The notes: generated by a model from the sequence alone, not told the origin. A stretch of DNA of 64,000 bases from Chloroflexota bacterium (GCA_002716405.1 PBBA01000005.1:42456-106455), one strand, 5' to 3'. Counted from the first letter of the stretch, positions 9,784 through 18,837 are shown. Translations and numbers: made by a program.

Positions 9784-11022
9784 TTGGTGTCAAGAAAAGT
9801 TAATGTGCTTATTCACCCTAGCATTCAAAATTTATACAAAAATCTTTCTAAAAATGATTTGGACGTACTGCAAATAACCATTGATATTGCCAATAAGCAC
9901 GGCATTATTTTATGGGCAGTAGGAGGAATGGTGCGCGATACGATACAATCAAATCAGACTGCAGATCTTGATTTGATTGTAGAAAAAAACATCTTCCCAT
10001 TTGTGAATGCAGTCAATAGCGTTTTGAAAGGAATAATTAAGTCAGAAAAAGATTTCGGTACAGCATCTATAATTACCGCTAACACACGAATCGATTTCGC
10101 ATTGCCCCGGGAAGAATTTTATCAACGACCCGCAAGCCTACCTTCTGTCAAAGTTGGAGCAACACTACAAAAAGATTTACAACGAAGAGATTTTAATGTG
10201 AATGCAATGGCTCTGTGTTTAAATAATAATCAAGATATTGAATTACATGATTATTTTGAAGGAATCTCATCTCTTAAAAAAGGTAATTTTAAAACACTCC
10301 ATCCTCTCTCCTTTCAAGATGATCCGACACGAATTTTCCGTGCGGCTAGACTATCAATATTTTCACAATTACTTCCTAATAACAAAACCAGGAAAGAAAT
10401 CGATGAATTTAAAAATACAATACAACGATTATCAGGAAAACGGCTATGGAATGAACTTTCCTTGATCGCTGAAAGAGGTAAATCTGCAGAAGTCCTATTA
10501 CTCTTAGAACAATGGAACGTACTTGAAAAAATTCATCCCAATCTTAAGTTTTCTGAAAAGTCATATGCAATCTTAAAACAAAAAATACACCCTTTACAGG
10601 TCGAAAATCTAATAGTAATAATGCTATTACCATTAGATTTGGATACAGGATATGCAATTCTAAAACGCCTGAATGCACCTAAGATTACATTAGAATTACT
10701 AGAAGATGTTAGAAATTTGCTACAATCTAATTCAAGAACGGACATAAATGATATTGAAAAATTGTCACATACTAGTGATGCATCGAAAAAAATAGCTCAA
10801 TGGTTTGATAAAAGTAATCAAATTCTTATTCAAAACAAAATTAAAAAACTTGAACAAACAAAACTTTTTTTAAATGCTGAAGATTTATTGAGTTTAGGCA
10901 TATCACCTGGACCAGATATAGGTAAAATATTACAGGTATTACGTGAAGAACAATTCTTTGGAAGAATTCAATCAAAAAAGCAATCATACTTATTTATAAA
11001 AGAATACCTTAGTAAAAAGTGA
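9784..11022 (+). CDS. CCA tRNA nucleotidyltransferase / poly(A) polymerase family protein
   Basis: Class II nucleotidyltransferase that adds or repairs the 3' CCA of tRNAs, or a poly(A) polymerase of the same family. The head domain shows GGMVRD at 47-52 and the metal-binding DLD at 61-63, followed by the RRDFNVNAMAL motif and a DDPTRIFRAARL motif, all typical. The protein has 412 residues and no HD domain is evident, so it may be a pure CCA-adding enzyme. All three tRNAs in this window already encode CCA, which would make repair its main role. The start is uncertain: TTG 9784, GTG 9787 or GTG 9805; no strong ribosome binding site decides it. It is transcribed away from rnc. Confidence 0.85.
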   Translation: MVSRKVNVLIHPSIQNLYKNLSKNDLDVLQITIDIANKHGIILWAVGGMVRDTIQSNQTADLDLIVEKNIFPFVNAVNSVLKGIIKSEKDFGTASIITANTRIDFALPREEFYQRPASLPSVKVGATLQKDLQRRDFNVNAMALCLNNNQDIELHDYFEGISSLKKGNFKTLHPLSFQDDPTRIFRAARLSIFSQLLPNNKTRKEIDEFKNTIQRLSGKRLWNELSLIAERGKSAEVLLLLEQWNVLEKIHPNLKFSEKSYAILKQKIHPLQVENLIVIMLLPLDLDTGYAILKRLNAPKITLELLEDVRNLLQSNSRTDINDIEKLSHTSDASKKIAQWFDKSNQILIQNKIKKLEQTKLFLNAEDLLSLGISPGPDIGKILQVLREEQFFGRIQSKKQSYLFIKEYLSKK

Positions 11023-11029
11023 ACTTATT

Positions 11030-11398
11030 ATGACTAATTTAAATACTAGAAAATGTCATGTATGCTCTTCATTAGTCGAACAAAATTCTTTAGCAGAACA
11101 ATGTATAGTCTGTTCAAATTATTTCTGCCTCAATCCTTACAATTCTGATGAATTTCGTGATTGTGGAGATGCAATTATTGGTCCAAGTATGGGTGTGGAA
11201 TATTGGTGTGAACCATGTTTAGAAAAATTAAATGCTGTGGAAGAAGAAACTCTTTCCAAATCTCCTCCTTCAATATTTGGGCTTACTCCTCCTGGTACTG
11301 ATTATTTTCCAACAACGAATAAGATAAATACGCCTGAACATAAACAACCACCACTAAAGAAAAAAAATGAAAAAAATCGACGCTACAAACGAATCTAG
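11030..11398 (+). CDS. small eight-cysteine, probably zinc-binding protein
   Basis: Unrecognised 122-residue protein. The N-terminal half has C9-x2-C12, C25-x2-C28, C33, C45 and C60-x2-C63, eight cysteines spaced like a two-zinc treble-clef or cross-brace domain. The C-terminal half is low in hydrophobics and ends in a strongly basic proline/lysine tail (HKQPPLKKKNEKNRRYKRI). There is no signal peptide. It starts 8 bp after the CCA gene and overlaps the next gene by 32 bp, so the three probably share a transcript. RNA or protein binding through the zinc domain is possible but not shown. The frame looks genuine from the cysteine pattern and tight packing. Confidence 0.65.
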   Translation: MTNLNTRKCHVCSSLVEQNSLAEQCIVCSNYFCLNPYNSDEFRDCGDAIIGPSMGVEYWCEPCLEKLNAVEEETLSKSPPSIFGLTPPGTDYFPTTNKINTPEHKQPPLKKKNEKNRRYKRI

Positions 11399-11684
11399 AA
11401 TTAAAAATCAAATGCCTAAAATTATCAAATCTAATCCTAGTCGAAGACCTCCACCCTCACTACCTAATAATAGAAGGCATTATTCTACTTTCTCTCTAGT
11501 ATTTTGTTGTGCGATAGGTGCAATTATTGGCCTTGAGGTCAGCAATCTATCCACCACAATTTTGGAATGGTTTCAGTTAGGTTTGATTATAATTATCGCA
11601 TTCTATATCGCTCGTGCTTATAGAATTTTTGCTAAAAAAATGATCAATAAAAGAAGAATGGCTAACTTAAAAGGCAACAAATAG
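11367..11684 (+). CDS. small membrane protein of unknown function
   Basis: Unrecognised 105-residue protein. Residues 1-40 are basic and proline-rich (SNPSRRPPPSLPNNRR), followed by two hydrophobic segments at roughly 43-60 and 68-85, then a basic tail. This predicts a hairpin of two membrane helices with both ends cytoplasmic. The start at 11367 overlaps the preceding gene by 32 bp in another frame; an ATG at 11412, after that stop, would give a 90-residue protein and cannot be excluded, since neither has a clear ribosome binding site. The similar basic/proline composition of the previous protein's tail and this one's head is noted; whether they interact is unknown. Confidence 0.5.
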   Translation: MKKIDATNESRIKNQMPKIIKSNPSRRPPPSLPNNRRHYSTFSLVFCCAIGAIIGLEVSNLSTTILEWFQLGLIIIIAFYIARAYRIFAKKMINKRRMANLKGNK

Positions 11685-11869
11685 ATCTTTAAAAATTAAA
11701 AAAGTCCAATATAATTAACCTATTTATCGTTGTTGCCTATATTAAATGATTTTTTTCAACATAGTATGTGAAATTGAAATGAAAGAGATCATATAACATG
11801 TTAAACCTATTCCGTATTGGAATTGAATGCATAATATGTATCTAAAGATTATTAGAGATAGGCACAAAT

Positions 11870-12181
11870 ATGACTGAATTCGAGCCTGAACTCATACATA
11901 ACAATGAAAGATATAAAGTAGAAGACACAAATTTTAAATTTTTTACTATGTCACGTACTCTTCTTCATCCCAATCAATCAACAAGAGGGCATTCACATCC
12001 ATGGCCAGAAATATACGTTTGCACAGATGGTGAAGGTATATTGATACTCGAAAATCCTGATGAAATACTCGACATCAAGAAAGGTGATTTACACAAAATT
12101 AGTAGTAATCGTTTTCATAAAGTAGAAACAATTGATGGCATTGAATTTCACTGTTTTTTCCAAGGTGTACGTGAACATTAA
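11870..12181 (+). CDS. cupin-domain protein
   Basis: Small single-domain cupin, 103 residues. Motif 1 reads GHSHPWPEIYVCTDGEG (metal ligands H41, H43, E47) and motif 2 contains GDLHKISSNRFHKVE with H83 as the fourth likely ligand, so it should bind one divalent metal in a beta-barrel. Substrate is unknown: such small cupins include sugar isomerases, dioxygenases and sensors. It is preceded by 185 bp of AT-rich non-coding DNA, so it probably has its own promoter, and it converges with the GNAT gene with only 15 bp between the stops. Confidence 0.8.
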   Translation: MTEFEPELIHNNERYKVEDTNFKFFTMSRTLLHPNQSTRGHSHPWPEIYVCTDGEGILILENPDEILDIKKGDLHKISSNRFHKVETIDGIEFHCFFQGVREH

Positions 12182-12196
12182 AATTGCTGATTTACG

Positions 12197-12640
12197 CTAT
12201 TTTTGACCACCCCGGATGAACCAATTTAATTCGCCTTGTCCTTGATTTTGTGATGGGGTGAACCCGGCACGAAGTAAAAAATATGTCCCCCTTCCATTAA
12301 TTATGAGATTAACAGCCCAAAAGTTGCAAACCATCATTTCGGACAATTTTCTCTCTACAGCCAATAGAGCTTTTGTACCGTAGGCATGTCCCCGATTGAC
12401 ATCATTCACAACCAAAGAATGGATTGTCACGTCATTATCAAGTGGAATATTTTTCATCAAAAATAATTCACCGACTTCTTCTCCTTTTACACGAATTTCA
12501 TGCCGGTAAATTTCTGGTTTTGGTGAGTTGAGTAAATCAATAATTTTTTTTGAAATGTTCGTAGAGGAATCAGTTAAATTCTCGACTAATTTACCTTGAG
12601 ACACACTTACTTCACTGTAACGTGCCCAAGAAACGCTCAT
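12197..12640 (-). CDS. GNAT-family N-acetyltransferase
   Basis: Acetyl-CoA-dependent acetyltransferase fold of about 147 residues. The GNAT core is visible as IHSLVVNDVNRGHAYGTKAL, where V-x-x-x-x-R-G-x-x-Y-G-T is the acetyl-CoA pyrophosphate loop (motif A), followed by a helix and then the LLRAGFTP motif near the C-terminus. The acceptor substrate is not predictable. I chose ATG 12640 because it overlaps the dinG stop as ATGA, which suggests translational coupling; an ATG at 12652 is an alternative adding four residues. It is the downstream partner of the helicase gene. Confidence 0.75.
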   Translation of the reverse strand: MSVSWARYSEVSVSQGKLVENLTDSSTNISKKIIDLLNSPKPEIYRHEIRVKGEEVGELFLMKNIPLDNDVTIHSLVVNDVNRGHAYGTKALLAVERKLSEMMVCNFWAVNLIINGRGTYFLLRAGFTPSQNQGQGELNWFIRGGQK

Positions 12641-15444
12641 TTCAACAACCATTCATTTACAGAACTACTGATATCGTTAATTCCAATATGGCGTATTTCT
12701 GGATTAGGTAAAGCATCGAGAAAAATAGGCCCATAAGATCGCTTACTGATACGGCTGTCCGCAATAATAAAAACACCTCGATCAGTTGATCGTCGAATAA
12801 GTCTCCCGAAACCTTGACGAAATTTTAGAATGGCTTGCGGCAATGTATATTCTGAAAATGGATCTTGATATTGTCCTGAGCGACCCATAAAAATAGGATC
12901 ACTCGGAACAGGAAAAGGTAACCGAGTTAAAATCATTTGTGACAAAGTATCACCAGGAATGTCTACACCTTCCCAAAATGCAGAGGTACCCAAAATAACT
13001 GAGGCAGGATCTTCTTGAAGATTTTTAATCAATCTTCGCGGGGAACCATCTAATCCCTGTGCAAGTAAATTCAAGTTATTAGCACTGAGTTCTGATCTCA
13101 GCATACTTGCTGTATTACGTAATGCATTATGTGAAGTAAATAATGCTAATGTCCTTCCTACAGAAGTCATAGATGCTTCAGCAATCAAATGACACAATTC
13201 TGATTGATAATCAACATGATTGGGATCTGGAATATCGTCAATAACCAAAACTAAAACCTGATCTTTATAATTAAATGGAGATTGTATTTCAATACTATCC
13301 ACTTCTGAGAAACCAAGTCGATTCGCGGTAATGTTAAAGGAGCTATTTGCCTGTATAGTTGCGCTAGTCCCGAGGACTGAATGGAGATTCATGAAAAGTG
13401 ACTCTTCTAACATAGGAGCTACATCCACTGGAGCAGATTTTATTTTCAATTCTCCTTCTCCGGCAGATATCCATACAATATCATCAGGCATCTGATGTAA
13501 GACGGTTCGATCCAAAGACAATCTATAATCACCGACTATCGAAATCAGTTTTCTTAGCTGTACCACTATAGGATTGATCGGATAATTGATTTCATTTTTT
13601 ATCTCGTCAATAATTGCATCAATTTCTTGGAGATTTTTTACAAGAAGATCTAAGGCAGTATCTAATTCAATAGCATTTTCTTCTAGTTCAATCCAATCAG
13701 AGTATGAACGATGTACTTTTGATAACACAAGATCAAATCGACGAGGACGTTTGTCATTTTCATAATGATCTCTAGCGAACTTTCTAAGTTGTTGAATATA
13801 AGTTTTTATAGTCGCTACAGTTTCAATCGCAGTCGTATCAATTTTTTCATAAATAGCATGCAGTAGCTTTTCGTCTGTATTTGGTAGATTTTTTGCTTTC
13901 TTTATGACACCTTCTAGCATCATTTCCAATGAGTAATTATTTTTTGTATCTTTGCCACTAAATTCAATAAGAAATTCTCTCAATCTGCGAGGATCAAAAA
14001 TGGCACCGAATTGTTGTGTAGCCACTTCTTCTAATCGATGAATTTCATCCACGACTAAATGATTAAAAGACGGTAATAATTGTTCATCGTGTATAAGATT
14101 TGAGATCAATAAGGCATGATTAACTACCACTAAATGTGAACGTTCTGCACGTTGTTTAGCACGAACAATAAAACATCTTCCTCTTTGATGCTGAAAGCAA
14201 TCTGAACCTTCCGCTGAAATTTTATTCCATACAGGCCGCTCTTCAGAAGTAATATAAAGTTCTCCTAAGTCACCAGTTTCAGTAGTTGAAATCCAATTAG
14301 CGACCCTACCAAACAATCGTGCTTCTATCTGATTAAGAGATTGGTTTTGCGAAATTGCCTCCTGCCATCGTTCTAAGCAAAGATAATTGGAACGTCCTTT
14401 TAATTCCGTAAAATGCAATTCATCAATACCGTCCAATACACTAGAATGAATACCGTGAATTGCCAACGGAATCTCTTGATCCATCAATTGATCTTGTAAG
14501 TTTATTGTATGCGTAGAAACAACAACACGATCTTTATTTCTACCAGCATGAATTAATGCCGGTATCAAGTACGCCAAAGACTTACCAGTGCCTGTTCCAG
14601 CTTCAATTAATAACTGTCCTCCATAAGATAAATGTTTCACGAAGGCATCAGACATTAAGTGCTGTCCTTCGCGTATTTCATAGTCAGGAAGGAGGTTATC
14701 CGAAGACTGAATATTTAAAAATACTTTCTCTATATCCCCGTTAGTAACATGTCGAACTTCTTTAATCGGGTCGAGCACATCTTTATCAGATATAGGTGAG
14801 GAAAATTCATTTTGATTTTTTTTCTCAGAATCAACAGCAAACTTAAGAATTTCATCATCCAGAACAATATCTTCAATTAAGGTAGATAAATTCCAATTAG
14901 CAGATTTTGCCATGAAATAGAATTGGGAAAGTACTTCTTTTGGTGTCGATTTAAGTCTTTGCATTAATTTCAAAAATACATCGCGAGTAACTTCAGCATC
15001 TGCAAGCGCTCGATGCGCAGAATTATGTTCAACACCAACTAATTCGGCAAGAGAACTTAAGTCCAAATGAGATGCTCGAGGAAATAATATCGAGGAGAGT
15101 TCCCATGTATCATAATTTGCATTCGATAAATCTATACCTGCATTTGATAAAAATGATAAATCGAATTTTATGTTTTGGCCTATAATTGTAGCATCACCAA
15201 TGAAATTAATTAGAGGGTGAATTACCTCGTTGATCTGTGGAGCACTTTCAACGTCTTTATTTGTTATGCCAGTTAATTGTTCGATAGCTTCAGGAATTGA
15301 TCGATTAGGGTTAATGAACGTCTGAAAAGAACCAATAGTTTCACCTTGACGATTAAATTTCGTTGCGCCGATTTCAGTAATAGCATCTATAGAAGAATTT
15401 AATCCTGTAGTTTCAAGATCTAACGCAACAAAATCAATAGTCAA
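12637..15444 (-). CDS. dinG: DnaQ-type exonuclease fused to DinG-type DNA helicase
   Basis: A 935-residue fusion. Residues 1-165 form a DEDD 3'-5' exonuclease (D9, E11 in LDLETTG; later HRALADAEVT). The rest is an XPD/DinG superfamily 2 helicase: Walker A AGTGTGKS near 282-289, DEIH at 466-469, and C-terminal helicase motifs ending in QGFGRLIRR. This matches the exonuclease-DinG architecture of Gram-positives and Chloroflexota rather than E. coli DinG. In the Fe-S region only three cysteines can be found (C356, C416, C424), with HQRGR between the last two where the fourth ligand is expected. Role: unwinding and trimming in DNA repair. The gene precedes a coupled GNAT gene. Confidence 0.9.
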   Translation of the reverse strand: MTIDFVALDLETTGLNSSIDAITEIGATKFNRQGETIGSFQTFINPNRSIPEAIEQLTGITNKDVESAPQINEVIHPLINFIGDATIIGQNIKFDLSFLSNAGIDLSNANYDTWELSSILFPRASHLDLSSLAELVGVEHNSAHRALADAEVTRDVFLKLMQRLKSTPKEVLSQFYFMAKSANWNLSTLIEDIVLDDEILKFAVDSEKKNQNEFSSPISDKDVLDPIKEVRHVTNGDIEKVFLNIQSSDNLLPDYEIREGQHLMSDAFVKHLSYGGQLLIEAGTGTGKSLAYLIPALIHAGRNKDRVVVSTHTINLQDQLMDQEIPLAIHGIHSSVLDGIDELHFTELKGRSNYLCLERWQEAISQNQSLNQIEARLFGRVANWISTTETGDLGELYITSEERPVWNKISAEGSDCFQHQRGRCFIVRAKQRAERSHLVVVNHALLISNLIHDEQLLPSFNHLVVDEIHRLEEVATQQFGAIFDPRRLREFLIEFSGKDTKNNYSLEMMLEGVIKKAKNLPNTDEKLLHAIYEKIDTTAIETVATIKTYIQQLRKFARDHYENDKRPRRFDLVLSKVHRSYSDWIELEENAIELDTALDLLVKNLQEIDAIIDEIKNEINYPINPIVVQLRKLISIVGDYRLSLDRTVLHQMPDDIVWISAGEGELKIKSAPVDVAPMLEESLFMNLHSVLGTSATIQANSSFNITANRLGFSEVDSIEIQSPFNYKDQVLVLVIDDIPDPNHVDYQSELCHLIAEASMTSVGRTLALFTSHNALRNTASMLRSELSANNLNLLAQGLDGSPRRLIKNLQEDPASVILGTSAFWEGVDIPGDTLSQMILTRLPFPVPSDPIFMGRSGQYQDPFSEYTLPQAILKFRQGFGRLIRRSTDRGVFIIADSRISKRSYGPIFLDALPNPEIRHIGINDISSSVNEWLLK

Positions 15445-15519
15445 AGCAATAACTCTTCTCTGGAGTAAAACATTATAAAGTATCTCATTCTAAAAAACTT
15501 CTTGATATTAATTAACGAA

Positions 15520-16284
15520 TTAGCTTAAGCCACCACCAATAAACCTCACCCAGTTATCATCAATATTTTTATGTGCAGGATGAAAGTTTCCTTGATGGAG
15601 TTCCTGTAGCAATTCAGTACTAGATTGAATGTTCTTTGAAAATACTGTAGCAAATGTACCTATCCCAGAAGTAGAATGAGCATCACTACCACCAGTTCCT
15701 GATAAACCTAAGATATCCGCTACCTCAAGTGCAAAATAATTTTCTTGCGGAGTATTCGAACCATTAGCCACTTCAATGGCATCCACATATTTAAAAACAT
15801 CCATTTTTTCAGCGGCTTCTTCTGGAGAAAAATCAAATTTTTCTCCAGTACGCATTGCAGTGACTGGATCGAAAAGTCGCCGGAACGGGTGTGCAACGAT
15901 TACAAAAGCACCATACTCATCTGCAACTTTACGAAGATTTTCTAATCGACGAATCCCAGATATATAACTTGGTAAACCAAAAACAAGCATATGGCCTAAA
16001 TCAGTAGAAACCTCCATACCAAAATTAATTAATAAATTTTGATATTTTTGGCGAAACAATTCTTGCGCATGAGGTTCTAAAATAAAATCATGTTCTGTCA
16101 TAGAAACAGCAGTTAAATCATTCATTACTACCAATTCAACTAACTCCTCTGGCTTCAACATAGAGTCAGAAGATGATGGTGTAGTGTGAACATGTAAATC
16201 TATTCGTGTTCCTTCAAAAATATCGTGCAATTGTGCGAGACCTACTTTTCTACAGTTCCAGTGCAAATCCCAAACAATGAGCAT
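15520..16284 (-). CDS. PHP-domain metal-dependent phosphoesterase
   Basis: A 254-residue PHP-superfamily protein. Metal ligands are readable in order: H31 and H33 (DLHVHT), E64-H65-D66 (TEHD), E91 (GMEVST), H98, H132 (AHPFR), and D201/H203 (GGSDAH). This is the trinuclear PHP site of histidinol-phosphatase-like and nucleoside-phosphatase-like enzymes (TrpH/YciV-like); no polymerase domain is attached. The first ~28 residues before DLHVHT look unusual (several W and C) and the true start may lie further in, for example at a TTG near residue 19. The substrate cannot be assigned. The gene lies between dinG and a small membrane-protein gene on the same strand. Confidence 0.85.
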   Translation of the reverse strand: MLIVWDLHWNCRKVGLAQLHDIFEGTRIDLHVHTTPSSSDSMLKPEELVELVVMNDLTAVSMTEHDFILEPHAQELFRQKYQNLLINFGMEVSTDLGHMLVFGLPSYISGIRRLENLRKVADEYGAFVIVAHPFRRLFDPVTAMRTGEKFDFSPEEAAEKMDVFKYVDAIEVANGSNTPQENYFALEVADILGLSGTGGSDAHSTSGIGTFATVFSKNIQSSTELLQELHQGNFHPAHKNIDDNWVRFIGGGLS

Positions 16285-16316
16285 ACCTGTGCTTGAACAA
16301 CCGAGCTAGAAAAAAT

Positions 16317-16724
16317 TCAACTATTCGAACTCAAATCAATCAACAACGGTATAAGCAATCCATAAACGCCATATAGAAGAAAAAGTGAAAGAAAAACCAC
16401 AGGATTAAATATTCCAGTAAAATAATATAAACTTATAGTACTAAAAATTATAAGTATCAATAACATTGTCAATAATCCAAATATACCCAACAGTGAATAA
16501 ATCATTACAAAAAATATCCCTGCTATCATCGCAACTAGAAGAAAACCATTGACCATAAAAATCAACCGAATTGGTGACTTTTTTAGAAATTCAGGGGCAA
16601 ATTGGTACCAATTGGAATGACGAAGAATAATCATTAGCAGACAAGTCAATCCCACAAAACCAGAAAATAAGCCCGCGGCACAACCAGCAAGCAATAATAA
16701 ATGATAATTAGAAGGCATCATCAT
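16317..16724 (-). CDS. small polytopic membrane protein of unknown function
   Basis: Unrecognised 135-residue protein composed almost entirely of hydrophobic segments; about four membrane helices can be drawn (roughly 8-32, 50-72, 76-100 and 104-128). No catalytic motif is evident. It overlaps the 3' end of ispE by 17 bp in another frame, so the two are probably translationally coupled, and it precedes the PHP gene by 32 bp. The overlap and uninterrupted hydrophobic pattern argue that the frame is real. Confidence 0.6.
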   Translation of the reverse strand: MMMPSNYHLLLLAGCAAGLFSGFVGLTCLLMIILRHSNWYQFAPEFLKKSPIRLIFMVNGFLLVAMIAGIFFVMIYSLLGIFGLLTMLLILIIFSTISLYYFTGIFNPVVFLSLFLLYGVYGLLIPLLIDLSSNS

Positions 16725-17625
16725 TAAGTATTTCTATTGCAGTAGCATCTTGCCGATTTGTTGTAAAAACTTCAAAAACACTAGCTCCTGCTTGCATAAA
16801 ATCAAAACTGAGTTCTTCGACTTTTGCATTTCGATGTATCCATAAATATACAGCTGGACCTGAACCACATAGATGCAAATAAATTGCCCCTTTCGATCGT
16901 AACAATTCATAGCGTTCTATTAATTCTGAATAGTGATTTTTTATGACTGTCTCAAAAACATTAAACATATCTGAAGTTGGTGGAGGCAATTTTCTATCAA
17001 CACGATATGCAATACGTTTAGAATGACTGCCATCAGTAAAATTACTAGCATGTATCTTGGAATATAACGTTGCTGTTTTGTTCTGAATTGTTGAAACTTC
17101 AGGCAACAAAATTAAAGCTCGTAATTTACTTAAATCTTTCAGAGGATGTATTTTTTCTCCTCTACCAGTACACCTTGCAGTCCCACCGTAAAGAAAAAAA
17201 GTTACATCAGAACCAATTTTACTTGCAATTTTTTCAAGATCTTTTAATTCTTGATTTAAATCCCAAAATTTATTTAATCCTCTTAAAACTGCAGCAGCAT
17301 CAGAAGATCCTCCACCTAAACCAGCAGAGGAAGGGATTTGTTTTTCAATTGTGATAGCAACATTAGGTTCACGGCCAGTAATTTTTGCTAGTTCAATAGC
17401 CGCTCTCCCAGCTAAATCATTAGCTGGGTCAATTCCTTGTGAATAAGGGCCAGTAAAATTTATCGATAGCTTTTCCGATGACTCAATGGAAATATTATCG
17501 AATAAACTTACAGTTGTCATCACAGTATCAATTTCATGAAAACCATCTCCTCTACGCCCAATGACTTCAAGTGATAAATTGATTTTTGCAGGAGCACGGA
17601 CACGCACCTTTTTAATAACCATCAA
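16708..17625 (-). CDS. ispE: 4-(cytidine 5'-diphospho)-2-C-methyl-D-erythritol kinase IspE
   Basis: GHMP kinase of the non-mevalonate (MEP) isoprenoid pathway, phosphorylating CDP-methylerythritol. The 305-residue protein starts with APAKINLSLEV (residues 11-21), has the ATP-binding loop PSSAGLGGGSSDAAA in the first third, and the C-terminal GSGPAVYLW motif; length fits the family. It lies 1 bp downstream of rsmA, the common rsmA-ispE neighbourhood. Two ATG codons are adjacent at the start. No other MEP-pathway gene is in the window, but IspE implies the organism uses that pathway. Confidence 0.95.
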   Translation of the reverse strand: MMVIKKVRVRAPAKINLSLEVIGRRGDGFHEIDTVMTTVSLFDNISIESSEKLSINFTGPYSQGIDPANDLAGRAAIELAKITGREPNVAITIEKQIPSSAGLGGGSSDAAAVLRGLNKFWDLNQELKDLEKIASKIGSDVTFFLYGGTARCTGRGEKIHPLKDLSKLRALILLPEVSTIQNKTATLYSKIHASNFTDGSHSKRIAYRVDRKLPPPTSDMFNVFETVIKNHYSELIERYELLRSKGAIYLHLCGSGPAVYLWIHRNAKVEELSFDFMQAGASVFEVFTTNRQDATAIEILNDDAF

Positions 17626-17626
17626 C

Positions 17627-18535
17627 TCACCGAATTCTCATAACTGACGGATAACTACTTTGCAAACAACGAAATAGTACATACCAATCCTCTAAAGACA
17701 AATGTTGTGCTCTTAACTCAGGTGCAATCTCAGCTTTACTTAAAACTATTTTTATTTCTTTATCAGCTATGCCTAACGCACCAGGAAGAACATTGTGTAA
17801 TTGTTTACGAGGGCTTGAAAAACCAGCACGAAGCAAATGGAAAAATGGTTCTTGATCTTTACTTAATATTGGAACAGCAGGTTCAGAAAAATTATCAATT
17901 CTTATAACGGATGACTGAACTTTTGGTTCCGGCCAAAAAGAAGAGGAATCTACATCGAATAGTTTCAGAGGAGAACCAAAAAATTTTGTGCACATCGAGA
18001 GGAGTGACTCTTTAGATTTTCCACCTACTATTCGACGAGCAACTTCACGTTGCACCAAAAATACAATCTTAGAAGGGAGTACTGAACTTTCTTGGATTTT
18101 CCGCAATATGGGTTGAGTTATGTAATAAGGCAAATTACCTACAATAACAAAAGGTGGTCGTGCATTTGCCTCCGAGAGTATCTCAAGAAGATCAATTTGT
18201 AATATATCAGCTGCAATTACAGTCAAATTATTATAAGTATTCAATCGATCTCTAGTAATAGATGCTAACTCCTCATCTAATTCAACAGCAATTACTGATG
18301 AAAAGTTTTTTACTAACTCTTGTGTAAGACCTCCCGGACCTGCACCTATCTCAATTACCGTATCAATACCTTCTTCAACTACAGCAGCAGCAATATCAAA
18401 CATTATCATCTGATCAACTAAAAAATGTTGACCTAAAGTTTTCTGAGGAGACAAATTAAGAGTTCTTAAATAATTTGGAAAATTATTTTTTTTACTAGCA
18501 AATTTATTAGAAGATTTAATATTACTTCGCGGCAT
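17627..18535 (-). CDS. rsmA: 16S rRNA dimethyladenosine transferase RsmA (KsgA)
   Basis: SAM-dependent enzyme that dimethylates two adjacent adenosines in helix 45 of 16S rRNA. The 302-residue protein has the N-terminal KTLGQHFLVD, the SAM site EIGAGPGGLTQEL, the acidic VELDEEL strand, NLPYYITQPIL (the NLPY catalytic motif) and the LLRAGFSSPRKQLHN region of the C-terminal domain. The N-terminal ~25 residues are basic and low complexity. The gene begins about 35 bp beyond the SRP RNA 3' end on the same strand and is followed at once by ispE. Read-through from the ffs promoter is likely, since no terminator with a T-run is visible between them. Confidence 0.96.
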   Translation of the reverse strand: MPRSNIKSSNKFASKKNNFPNYLRTLNLSPQKTLGQHFLVDQMIMFDIAAAVVEEGIDTVIEIGAGPGGLTQELVKNFSSVIAVELDEELASITRDRLNTYNNLTVIAADILQIDLLEILSEANARPPFVIVGNLPYYITQPILRKIQESSVLPSKIVFLVQREVARRIVGGKSKESLLSMCTKFFGSPLKLFDVDSSSFWPEPKVQSSVIRIDNFSEPAVPILSKDQEPFFHLLRAGFSSPRKQLHNVLPGALGIADKEIKIVLSKAEIAPELRAQHLSLEDWYVLFRCLQSSYPSVMRIR

Positions 18536-18557
18536 CTAATTTACCAATATACAACCT

Positions 18558-18574
18558 AACCATTACAAATGGTT
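18558..18574 (-). repeat. short hairpin at the SRP RNA 3' end
   Basis: AACCATT (18558-18564) and AATGGTT (18568-18574) form a perfect 7-bp stem with a 3-nt loop. It overlaps the 3' strand of the SRP RNA closing helix, so the two structures would compete in the nascent transcript. No T-run follows on the minus strand, so a simple intrinsic terminator is not supported. Confidence 0.5.
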
Positions 18575-18837
18575 GTGCCCTACTTTCGAACAACCTCACA
18601 GTCTTACGCATACAAATAAACTCAAACTCAGCTACCTTGCGGCACCCAATACGACTGATATACCGCTGCTTCCTTCCGGACCTGACGGAATTAACCAGGT
18701 ATTGCCGCGCAAGACCAAGTTCTCAGCATTTATTATAAATTGCAGTTTCTGATCAAACTATCCTCCAGTAGGAATTCAGCCCCGCTAAAGCGGATTGCGG
18801 GTAAAGGGCACCGCTAGTTCCCCACCTAGCACAACAT
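18570..18837 (-). ncRNA. ffs: signal recognition particle RNA, large type with Alu domain
   Basis: The minus strand carries the S-domain core CAGGTCCGGAAGGAAGCAGC (GGAA tetraloop plus the asymmetric loops bound by Ffh) at about 18665-18684, flanked by pairing arms TTGCGCGGCA and TGCCGCAAGG. Upstream lies the Alu-domain signature GTGCTAGGTGGGGAACTAGC followed by GGTGCCCTTTACCCGCAATC and the GCTTTAGCGGGGCTGAATTC segment, in the same order as in the ~270-nt Bacillus scRNA. The ends pair: GTTGTGC (18835-18829) with GCACAAC (18578-18572). Length is about 266 nt; ends are good to about 10 bases. It accounts for most of the 415-bp gap between rsmA and the 448-residue gene. Confidence 0.93.
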
